DNA of 5,982 nucleotides from UKL13-2 sp043756275 (lineage in GTDB: Bacteria; Pseudomonadota; Gammaproteobacteria; Burkholderiales; Usitatibacteraceae), in NCBI GenBank assembly GCA_043756275.1, contig JAYURJ010000042.1:1-5982 (forward strand). Reading direction: 5' to 3'. Each line of letters starts with the position of its first letter. Positions within the stretch are counted from its first letter, which is position 1. The position numbers and the translations under genes are program-made. A model generated the notes under the pieces. That model saw only the letters and a list, made by a program, of their open reading frames with translations, had not been told where the DNA came from and searched no databases. This document shows positions 1 to 5,270 of this stretch, one piece after another.

Positions 1-155
1 GCCATCGGCCACGCCAAAGTCTCCCACGCCATAAAGGCAAAGAATACGCAGATCGCGCCAGCGATAAGCCCGAATTTGCGACCCTCGGGATGGACAGGCG
101 GAAACGCCCATTTGGCGACCCCGGCTCCCCGGTTGGTCAGTTCTTTTTTATTCAT
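1..155 (-). CDS. psd: Phosphatidylserine decarboxylase proenzyme, N-terminal fragment (partial)
   Basis: The gene starts at an ATG at 155 and runs off the left edge, so only about 51 residues are visible. After a short polar leader come a W-x-F-P-P-V-H-P-E-G-R-K-F segment (about residues 16-28) and a hydrophobic stretch rich in Ile, Ala, Phe and Trp (about 29-51). This resembles the N terminus of short-form (about 210-230 aa) phosphatidylserine decarboxylases, which carry a P-P-[IV]-H-x-E-G motif before one or two membrane segments. In that family the enzyme is a pyruvoyl-dependent inner-membrane protein that converts phosphatidylserine to phosphatidylethanolamine. The catalytic LGST-type self-cleavage site would lie outside the window, so the call rests on the N terminus alone. 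No clear Shine-Dalgarno sequence precedes the ATG. The gene is divergent from icd. A different small membrane protein cannot be excluded. Confidence 0.55.
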   Translation of the reverse strand, partial: MNKKELTNRGAGVAKWAFPPVHPEGRKFGLIAGAICVFFAFMAWETLAWPM

Positions 156-163
156 AGCGTCGT

Positions 164-192
164 GTTCTAAGCTCTGTTGGCCGATGTTACAA
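164..192 (-). promoter_or_regulatory. Possible sigma70-type promoter for psd
   Basis: On the minus strand, TTGTAA (192-187, 4 of 6 to the -35 consensus) and TAGAAC (169-164, 4 of 6 to the -10 consensus) are separated by 17 nt. A start about 7 nt past the -10 would fall at about 157, leaving almost no untranslated leader before the ATG at 155. This is a match by eye and could be chance. Confidence 0.25.
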
Positions 193-282
193 CCTTTAGC
201 TGACATCACAGGCGCTCGTGTTGCGTAGAAGACGGCAAAATTCTGTCGACTTGTGCCTGCTAAACCGTGCCTCACCATAAAC

Positions 283-310
283 TTGCTCATCAGCAAAATC
301 TTGCTATGGC
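283..310 (+). promoter_or_regulatory. Weak candidate promoter for icd
   Basis: TTGCTC (283-288) and TATGGC (305-310) are 16 nt apart, and the second box is preceded by TGC as in an extended -10 motif. Each hexamer matches consensus at only about 3 of 6 positions. The position fits a 5' leader of about 40 nt for icd. The rest of the 156-355 intergenic region shows no other convincing regulatory site by eye. Confidence 0.2.
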
Positions 311-355
311 GCTGCGAACAACAGGCAAAAACATCCTCAGGAAAGCGCACACTCC

Positions 356-1567
356 ATGGCAAAAATTAAGGTGAAAAACCCCGTCGTAGAATTGGATGGC
401 GACGAAATGACTCGGATTATCTGGGAATGGATTCGTGAACGCCTGGTTTTGCCTTATCTCGACATAGACTTGAAATACTACGACCTTGGCATGGAATATC
501 GGGACAAGACCGACGATAAGGTCACCGTCGATTCCGCCAATGCGATCCGCGAATTTGGCGTTGGTGTTAAATGCGCAACGATTACCCCCGATGAAGCGCG
601 CGTCGAAGAGTTCGACCTGAAGAAAATGTGGAAGTCGCCAAACGGTACGATCCGCAATATCCTTGGCGGTGTAGTGTTTCGTGAGCCGATTGTGATTCAG
701 AACGTTCCGCGCCTGATCCCTGGTTGGACCGACCCCATCGTCATTGGTCGGCACGCTTTTGGTGACCAGTATCGCGCGACAGATTTTCTCGTTCCCGGCC
801 CCGGCAAGCTGCGTTTGGTTTGGGATGGCGATGATGGCCAAAAAATCGATGAAGAAGTATTCCAGTTTCCATCACCCGGCGTTGCTATGGCAATGTACAA
901 CCTTGACGACTCCATCAAGGGATTTGCGCGCGCCTGCTTCAACTACGGTTTGGAGCGCAATTATGCCGTGTACCTCTCGACGAAAAATACCATCCTGAAA
1001 GTGTATGACGGTCGCTTCAAAAATATTTTCCAGGAAATTTACGACACTGAGTTTGCAGGCAAGTATGACGCTGCCAAGCTGACTTACGAACATCGTCTCA
1101 TCGACGACATGGTTGCCTCCAATTTGAAATGGAGCGGTGGCTATCTATGGGCGTGCAAAAATTATGATGGCGACGTTCAATCCGATACGGTCGCGCAAGG
1201 TTACGGCTCGCTGGGCCTGATGACATCGGTGTTAATGTCGCCGGATGGAAAAACCGTTGAAGCCGAAGCCGCACACGGCACCGTTACGCGTCATTACCGT
1301 ATGCACCAGCAGGGCAAACCGACTTCTACAAACCCGATCGCATCAATCTACGCCTGGACGCGTGGCTTGATCTTCCGCGGCAAGATGGATGGCACGCCTG
1401 AAGTGATCAAGTTTGCCGAAATGCTCGAAAAAATATGTGTGGATGTCGTTGAGTCCGGCAAGATGACCAAAGATCTGGCGATCCTGATTCGTCCTGACCA
1501 TCCTTACCTGACCACCGAAGAATTCCTCGGCGCAGTGGATGCTGAACTCCAGCGACGCATGAGCTAG
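356..1567 (+). CDS. icd: NADP-dependent isocitrate dehydrogenase, eukaryote-type (type II) homodimeric form
   Basis: This TCA-cycle enzyme oxidatively decarboxylates isocitrate to 2-oxoglutarate, making NADPH in the cytoplasm. The 403-aa protein is full length and aligns from memory almost end to end with human IDH1 (414 aa), not with E. coli Icd. Visible family residues: GDEMTRIIWE (15-24); K72; the substrate loop MWKSPNGTIR ending at R100; R109; R132 in GRH, equivalent to the IDH1 residue mutated in tumours; Y139; K210 in the STKNT motif; and the metal-binding aspartates D250, D273 and D277 in RLIDDM and NYDGDVQSD. AAHGTVTRHYR (305-315) carries R312-H313, the pair typical of NADP specificity. 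AGGAA at 339-343 lies 12 nt before the ATG, a rather distant ribosome site. The gene ends in a TAG that lies within the CTAG bounding the adjacent mobile element. The coding sequence shows no damage. Confidence 0.96.
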   Translation: MAKIKVKNPVVELDGDEMTRIIWEWIRERLVLPYLDIDLKYYDLGMEYRDKTDDKVTVDSANAIREFGVGVKCATITPDEARVEEFDLKKMWKSPNGTIRNILGGVVFREPIVIQNVPRLIPGWTDPIVIGRHAFGDQYRATDFLVPGPGKLRLVWDGDDGQKIDEEVFQFPSPGVAMAMYNLDDSIKGFARACFNYGLERNYAVYLSTKNTILKVYDGRFKNIFQEIYDTEFAGKYDAAKLTYEHRLIDDMVASNLKWSGGYLWACKNYDGDVQSDTVAQGYGSLGLMTSVLMSPDGKTVEAEAAHGTVTRHYRMHQQGKPTSTNPIASIYAWTRGLIFRGKMDGTPEVIKFAEMLEKICVDVVESGKMTKDLAILIRPDHPYLTTEEFLGAVDAELQRRMS

Positions 1568-1681
1568 GGAATCGCTGATTAAGTCCTTCGACAGGCTCAG
1601 GACAAACGGACACTTAATGATTCCGTTCGTGGTGAGCTTGTCGAACCACATTCAAATTTGACTTGATCAGAGGTTCCCTAG
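1564..1681. mobile_element. MITE-like element with IS5-like terminal repeats, bounded by CTAG
   Basis: The segment is bounded by CTAG at 1564-1567 and CTAG at 1678-1681. Just inside are 17-bp imperfect inverted repeats: GGAATCGCTGATTAAGT (1568-1584) and the complement of GGAACCTCTGATCAAGT (1661-1677), 14 of 17 identical. The 110-bp body has no room for a transposase, so the element would be non-autonomous. The repeat pattern and a 4-bp YTAR-type target duplication fit the IS5 family as I remember it; that link is inference. The first CTAG contains the icd stop codon. Removing the body and one CTAG would restore an uninterrupted icd tail, with the terminator about 31 nt downstream of the restored CTAG. 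A REP-like palindrome occupies most of the interior. Confidence 0.7.
1584..1648. repeat. REP-like palindrome inside the MITE
   Basis: Two 26-nt arms (1584-1609 and 1623-1648) are inverted copies with 20 of 26 positions matching, and two of the mismatches could pair as G-U in RNA. The loop is 13 nt. The core CTTCGACAGGCTCAGG / GGTGAGCTTGTCGAA resembles a palindrome I recall as dispersed in very many proteobacterial genomes. As RNA it would fold into a long hairpin with two small internal bulges, immediately downstream of icd. Confidence 0.75.
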
Positions 1682-1711
1682 ATTTTTATTTTTAGCGTTT
1701 GCAGCATCAAG

Positions 1712-1750
1712 ACGGCTTCCCGCAATATTGTGTGGAAGCCGTTTTTATTT
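1712..1750 (+). terminator. Rho-independent terminator of icd
   Basis: A perfect 9-bp stem, ACGGCTTCC (1712-1720) with GGAAGCCGT (1734-1742), encloses a 13-nt loop and is followed by TTTTTATTT. It lies 145 nt past the icd stop only because the MITE sits between them. On the minus strand an A-rich run precedes the stem and only a weak T stretch follows, so it may also stop the converging regulator transcript, less efficiently. Confidence 0.85.
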
Positions 1751-1769
1751 CATGTAACGATGATTATCG

Positions 1770-2414
1770 TTAATAGTGAATCGGCAGATTTTCGTCGAGG
1801 ATGGTGATCGATTTTCGCTGCACGTCGATATAGCCCTGTTGCATCAGGTCATGCAGGGTGCGGTTCACCATTTCTCGCGATGCCCCCACCATGCCGGCCA
1901 GGTCTTTCTGGGTAAATGGTTCGCCAACGACTTTTCGGCCATTTGACACGATAGCCAGCTCCAGCAAGGTTCGCGAAACACGAGACGAAATATTCATCAG
2001 CGCCAGCGTACTGATTTTTCGATCAGCATCGCGCAAGCGTCTGGCCAACGTTTCCAGCACACGCTTGGTGATATCGACCGAGCCATCCATGGCCTGCTGT
2101 AAAGATTTGTACGAAAGTGTTTGCAGATGGCAACGTTCCAGCGCCGCGACGCTGGCACTGCGCGGCTCCTGATCAAACATCGGCAACTCACCGAAAAACT
2201 CGCCCGCCGATAAAGTTTTGAGGATGACTTCGCGGCCCCCTTCGGTCATGTAGACCTTCACCTGACCCGATGCAATCACGAAGAAAGAATCAGCCAGCTC
2301 GCCTTGCCGCAAAATCACACCGCCCTTTTCAACCACCCGCCACGCAGTGTGCGCACCGATGCTGGCAAGCTGTTTTTCGGTGAGGGAGCTGAACAATGGG
2401 ATGGCGTTAAGCAT
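1770..2414 (-). CDS. CRP/FNR-family transcriptional regulator
   Basis: The 214-aa cytoplasmic regulator has an N-terminal cyclic-nucleotide-binding-type beta barrel (about 5-110), a long dimerisation helix (about 112-136, ending in RRLRDADRKI) and a C-terminal winged helix-turn-helix (about 165-208). The phosphate-cassette region GEFFGELPMFDQEPRSA (71-87) keeps E76, R85 and S86, as in E. coli CRP, so cyclic-nucleotide binding is possible. The recognition helix SREMVNRTL has R180, E181 and R185, the residues with which E. coli CRP reads TGTGA half-sites. There is no N-terminal cysteine cluster, which argues against an FNR-type iron-sulfur sensor; the only cysteine is C95. I chose the ATG at 2414 because it starts at the usual LxxIPLF segment and follows the hydrolase stop by 2 nt. 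An upstream ATG at 2474 would overlap the hydrolase by 58 nt. The signal and targets are unknown. It is the last gene of its operon and converges on icd. Confidence 0.9.
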   Translation of the reverse strand: MLNAIPLFSSLTEKQLASIGAHTAWRVVEKGGVILRQGELADSFFVIASGQVKVYMTEGGREVILKTLSAGEFFGELPMFDQEPRSASVAALERCHLQTLSYKSLQQAMDGSVDITKRVLETLARRLRDADRKISTLALMNISSRVSRTLLELAIVSNGRKVVGEPFTQKDLAGMVGASREMVNRTLHDLMQQGYIDVQRKSITILDENLPIHY

Positions 2415-2416
2415 GT

Positions 2417-3097
2417 TCAGGCTGGATCGTTCCTGCGATGGTGGCCGTGGTTGCAAGCATGTTGCGCCATCCATCGCCCAATAATGCGGCGCAAAATATG
2501 CAAACGCTGATGAAAAAAGTGATCTGCTTCCGGCACCACCATCACGGCAATGTCACGCGGTCTGGCCCAGTTTAGGGAATCGATTAACGGCACCGTTTCA
2601 TCTTTTTCGCCATGAATCAGCAACGTCGTTTCGGGAGCGACGCCCCCACTCTTCACATTCTGCCAGTGCGACATGCGCGAAAAACCCGGTGCTATCAAAA
2701 TCATCTCCTGGCAATTCAACTGCTCGCTCGCTGCAAGTGTCACGGCCGCGCCGAACGAAAATCCTGACAGCCACAATGGTAGACCGGGGTGTACCGCGCG
2801 TGCATGCGCGACGACCGTCAACAAATCGGCTGTTTCACCGCGACCGTCATCGTGCACCCCTTCCGTTTTGCCAATGCCACGAAAGTTGAATCGATAGGTG
2901 GCGGCACCGGCGTCGAACAGTGCGCGCGCCAATGTCGTAGCGACCTTGTTGTCCATCGTCCCGCCAAACAGCGGATGCGGGTGTGCAACGACTGCGACGG
3001 CGGTCGGCATTTGTACTTCGCTGATATGTGCCGCGATTTCAATCGCACCTGCGGCACCATTGATTAGCGATTTACCGGTAGGGAAGGGGCTCGCCAT
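2417..3097 (-). CDS. Alpha/beta hydrolase (COG2945/YpfH-like serine hydrolase)
   Basis: This is a 226-aa soluble protein with no signal peptide. Visible family marks are HPHPLFGGTMDNKV (39-52), a signature of this small-hydrolase group; RFNFRGIGKTEG (69-80); the nucleophile elbow GFSFG with S114; HGEKDETVP with the likely acid D166; and ADHFF with catalytic H193. The triad is complete, so an active esterase, thioesterase or related hydrolase is expected, but the substrate cannot be read from sequence. The C terminus ends in a short His- and Arg-rich tail (about 213-226). The ATG at 3097 is 6 nt after the ferredoxin stop, and those six bases are all T on the coding strand, so there is no ribosome site in the gap and translation probably depends on coupling. 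Its TGA is 2 nt before the ATG of the CRP-like regulator. Confidence 0.88.
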   Translation of the reverse strand: MASPFPTGKSLINGAAGAIEIAAHISEVQMPTAVAVVAHPHPLFGGTMDNKVATTLARALFDAGAATYRFNFRGIGKTEGVHDDGRGETADLLTVVAHARAVHPGLPLWLSGFSFGAAVTLAASEQLNCQEMILIAPGFSRMSHWQNVKSGGVAPETTLLIHGEKDETVPLIDSLNWARPRDIAVMVVPEADHFFHQRLHILRRIIGRWMAQHACNHGHHRRNDPA

Positions 3098-3103
3098 AAA
3101 AAA

Positions 3104-3412
3104 CTAAATTTTCAGACGCTCAACAACGCGCCCGTTCTGAATGTGTTCAGAAATAATTTCATCGATGTCGTTCTTGTCAACGTATGTGTACCAGACATTG
3201 TCCGGATAGACGACCAACACCGGTCCCTCAGAACAACGATCCAGACAGCCGGCAAGATTGATACGCACTTTGCCTTTGCCGCTCAAGTTCAATTTTTTGA
3301 TACAACCCTTTGCGTAGTCCCGAATACCCTCCGCATCATGCTGGCTACAGCACTCGCGTCCGTCATCGCGTTCGTTCACACAGAAAAATACGTGATGCTG
3401 GTAGTAACTCAT
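3104..3412 (-). CDS. Thioredoxin-fold [2Fe-2S] ferredoxin
   Basis: This is a 102-aa protein counted from the ATG at 3412. The reading frame could also open at a TTG at 3418, but the ATG gives the typical start M-S-Y-Y-x-H-H-V-F-F-C. Cysteines are at 11, 21, 22, 37, 56 and 60. C11, one of C21/C22, C56 and C60 (in AGCLDRCSEGP) match the cluster-binding spacing of the thioredoxin-like ferredoxins (COG3411; Aquifex-type), which carry one [2Fe-2S] cluster on a thioredoxin fold. The segment VLVVYPDNVWYTYV (65-78) is characteristic of the family. It is a small cytoplasmic electron carrier or cluster protein whose partner is not evident here. It heads a tight cluster with the hydrolase and the CRP-like regulator. 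Only 30 nt separate its start from the palindromic element, so its promoter either lies in that element or is the upstream operon promoter. Confidence 0.88.
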   Translation of the reverse strand: MSYYQHHVFFCVNERDDGRECCSQHDAEGIRDYAKGCIKKLNLSGKGKVRINLAGCLDRCSEGPVLVVYPDNVWYTYVDKNDIDEIISEHIQNGRVVERLKI

Positions 3413-3442
3413 TGGCAACGCTTTTAAAAGAGAACCGATAGT

Positions 3443-3604
3443 CTAGTGTCTCAACATGGAAATATCGATACATAAAACGGCGTCTTTTTCCGCATGGCAT
3501 CGTTGTTCGTCGTTGCCATATAGCTATGTCGCCTCCTCACGCCTTGCCCTGCGAAAAAATCCATCCGTTTTATTTGTATCGATATTTCCATGTTGAGACA
3601 CTAG
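3443..3604. mobile_element. 162-bp palindromic MITE-like element bounded by CTAG
   Basis: The left arm 3443-3480 and right arm 3565-3604 are inverted copies. The outer 30 bp (3443-3472 and 3575-3604) match perfectly, and the rest differs only by a 2-base indel. The interior is also partly self-complementary (around 3485-3500 and 3547-3562), and an ATAGCTAT palindrome (3520-3527) sits exactly at the midpoint, so one strand can fold into a single long hairpin. Both ends are CTAG: either a 4-bp target duplication around a 154-bp body starting TGTCTCAACATGG, or part of the repeat itself. No coding sequence fits inside. The right-hand CTAG contains the stop codon of the VanZ-like gene. I do not recognise the family. 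The element lies in a minus-strand operon and may terminate, process or stabilise the transcript. Confidence 0.85.
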
Positions 3605-4668
3605 TTGGGGTCGCGATGCGTGACAAATAGCCACGCGAGAAAAAGAACAGTCACCAGCGGCCAGGTTTCGTGAATCCAGCGCGTCAAACTGGCAAAGTTG
3701 ACGAGTTGCCCGTGCGGCCACCCGAACAGGCGCAGCGTTTCATCAAACGCACCGTAGATACTGGTTATTTTCGTCATCAAGCCGCCAGCAAATACAAACA
3801 GCGTCGCACAGAACGTACGCCAGCGGTAGCCGAAGCGCAAAAAATAGGCGGCCATGAACAAGCCAAACGTCAAGCCAAGCACTCGCGCGGGTGCCATCCA
3901 GTCGATCATTTGGGGCGCTTTCAACATCAACGATGCCATCGCCACCTTCATCGCGAAAGCGGCACCAAGCAGCGGGATCACTTTCAGCATTGTGTTTCGG
4001 CCCGGATGCATCAACAACGACACGAACAGCACGAAGCCACAGACATTGAGCATGATGCCGATCATCTGTGGCAATAGCACCGGCAAACTGTAAGCATCTG
4101 CGATCACCGAGTCGAACGGGTTGGCAATATGTCCAGCCTCAAAAAACGGAATCGCCGGATTCAGTTGCGCAACCATCCAGCAAGCCAGCAGAATCAGTCC
4201 CCAGTCGGACTCATTGGACGATAGAAAGTGTTGCCGCCGCCATTGCTGCCAACGTCCCAGCAGTAATCTGCCCGGTGCCGCCATTACCAGCGCCGCGCCC
4301 ACGGCGCCGCCAGTTGTATTGGCCAACAAATCCACAATCGACGACACCCGGCTTGGCAAAAAAGATTGCAACGATTCCAAGACAGCGGAAAGCCCCATGC
4401 CCGCGACCAATACGAAACACCATCTTTGCGCGTCGTTCGTGATCCGAAACGGACCAATTCGATATCGCTCCCGCACCAACGTGGCCAGCATCGCACCGAA
4501 CGGCGCATAGGCCGCGAAGTTCAGGAGGACATCGAACGTAATCACGTATCGTGGCCACGCAAACAGCGTGAACGCCTCCGGCCAGCGCCAGCCGACGAAA
4601 GGATTCAAGCTCGCGTACGCCAGCATCAACATATACGCAAGCAACGCGCCGCGGTCAGCTCGCATCAT
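3601..4668 (-). CDS. VanZ-family integral membrane protein
   Basis: This is a 355-aa multi-pass inner-membrane protein with roughly ten hydrophobic segments (for example about 8-24, 43-66, 82-97, 120-138, 200-221, 229-249, 261-278, 282-303 and 334-350). The N-terminal part matches the VanZ domain (PF04892): YASLNPFVGW (18-27), D46 in FDVLLNFAAYAPFG (45-58), then E98 and Q101 in LESLQSFLPSRVSSIVDLLANTTGG (positions 97-121) with D113 and N117. The second half is membrane sequence without a family I recognise. VanZ itself is known for low-level teicoplanin resistance in enterococci, but most proteobacterial members have no assigned role, so no resistance is implied. Start choice is uncertain: I used the first ATG (4668), just before the first membrane segment. 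The frame is open back to a TTG at 4734, 14 nt after the gamma-CA stop, and no candidate has a clear ribosome site. The TAG stop lies in the terminal CTAG of the palindromic element. Confidence 0.85.
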   Translation of the reverse strand: MMRADRGALLAYMLMLAYASLNPFVGWRWPEAFTLFAWPRYVITFDVLLNFAAYAPFGAMLATLVRERYRIGPFRITNDAQRWCFVLVAGMGLSAVLESLQSFLPSRVSSIVDLLANTTGGAVGAALVMAAPGRLLLGRWQQWRRQHFLSSNESDWGLILLACWMVAQLNPAIPFFEAGHIANPFDSVIADAYSLPVLLPQMIGIMLNVCGFVLFVSLLMHPGRNTMLKVIPLLGAAFAMKVAMASLMLKAPQMIDWMAPARVLGLTFGLFMAAYFLRFGYRWRTFCATLFVFAGGLMTKITSIYGAFDETLRLFGWPHGQLVNFASLTRWIHETWPLVTVLFLAWLFVTHRDPN

Positions 4669-4748
4669 GCGCGTGCGTGTGTTGCTAAGCGTTGAGTCTG
4701 GTGCGGTAGACACGATAGGCGAGGTGGATGGCAAAGTGAATAGCCGGG

Positions 4749-5270
4749 CTAGGCGATCTTTTCGAGTTCACTCAAATAGCGCGCCGCATTGTCCACGTAA
4801 TGGGTGGCGATCCCGCGCACCTGCGCTACTTCTTCATCGCTGAGTTGGCGCACCACGCGCCCCGGCGAGCCCACCACCAGCGAGCGATCGGGAATCAATT
4901 TGCCTTCAGGGATCAGCGAATTGGCACCGATTAGGCAATCGCGGCCGATCACCGCACGGTTCAATACTACCGCCTTGATACCGATGAGCGACCCTTCCCT
5001 CACCGTGCAGCCGTGCAACATCACCATGTGGCCGATACTCACGTTTTTCTCCAGCGTGAGTGCGACTCCCTCATCGGTATGTAACACCGAGCCGTCCTGA
5101 ATGTTCACGTTTTCGCCGATGGTGATGGTGTCGTTATCGCCGCGAATCACCACGTTCCACCACACGTTGGCATTTTTGCCAAGCACCACATCACCGATAA
5201 CGGATGCGTTGGGCGCGATGTAGTTGTTGCCGAGGAGCTGCGGGGTTTTATTGCCGAGTGCGTAAATCAT
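4749..5270 (-). CDS. Gamma-carbonic-anhydrase-like hexapeptide-repeat protein (YrdA/PaaY type)
   Basis: This 173-aa protein consists of a left-handed beta-helix of hexapeptide repeats (about 15-135) and a C-terminal helix (about 144-172), the usual size for this family, which forms trimers. The three metal-binding histidines are present: H64 in LHTDEG, and H81 and H86 in GHMVMLHG. The R43-x-D45 pair (RGDND) and N56/Q58 (VNIQDG) also correspond to conserved active-site residues of the Methanosarcina gamma-carbonic anhydrase Cam. The acidic loop with the Cam proton-shuttle glutamate is missing, as in most bacterial short homologues, so carbonic anhydrase activity is possible but not assured; some relatives act as thioesterases or have no known activity. 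Its ATG overlaps the upstream GNAT stop as ATGA, so the two are probably translated together. It ends in TAG, 80 nt before the chosen VanZ start. Confidence 0.92.
   Translation of the reverse strand: MIYALGNKTPQLLGNNYIAPNASVIGDVVLGKNANVWWNVVIRGDNDTITIGENVNIQDGSVLHTDEGVALTLEKNVSIGHMVMLHGCTVREGSLIGIKAVVLNRAVIGRDCLIGANSLIPEGKLIPDRSLVVGSPGRVVRQLSDEEVAQVRGIATHYVDNAARYLSELEKIA

Noticed and set aside
195..210. CRP-type site near TCACA in the psd/icd intergenic region
   Set aside because: The left half (TTTAG) does not match TGTGA, so there is no symmetrical operator.
290..841. 183-codon open frame antisense to icd
   Set aside because: It overlaps icd, a clearly conserved enzyme, and its translation shows no recognisable domain; it reflects the base composition of the opposite strand.
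1756..1771. AACGAT-gatt-ATCGTT inverted repeat at the end of the CRP-like gene, considered as a terminator or operator
   Set aside because: The stem is only 6 bp, AT-rich and without a T-run in either direction; it may be chance.
2415..2474. N-terminal extension of the CRP-like regulator to an ATG at 2474
   Set aside because: It would overlap the hydrolase coding sequence by 58 nt, and the added residues do not look like the family. The ATG at 2414 starts at the conserved N terminus.
3443..3604. Integron attC-like site
   Set aside because: It is a long palindrome with CTCAAC and GTTGAG near the ends, but the core sites do not fit RYYYAAC and GTTRRRY. The arms are perfectly matched without the unpaired bases typical of attC, and no cassette context is seen.
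3601..4668. Glycopeptide resistance function from the VanZ match
   Set aside because: Only the domain is shared; there are no vanHAX or vanRS-like genes here, and most Gram-negative VanZ-domain proteins have no link to resistance.
4669..4734. TTG start of the VanZ-like protein at 4734
   Set aside because: It is possible, but the added 22 residues are a Ser/Thr-rich polar stretch, the codon is weak and no ribosome site precedes it. The ATG at 4668 was preferred, with low certainty.
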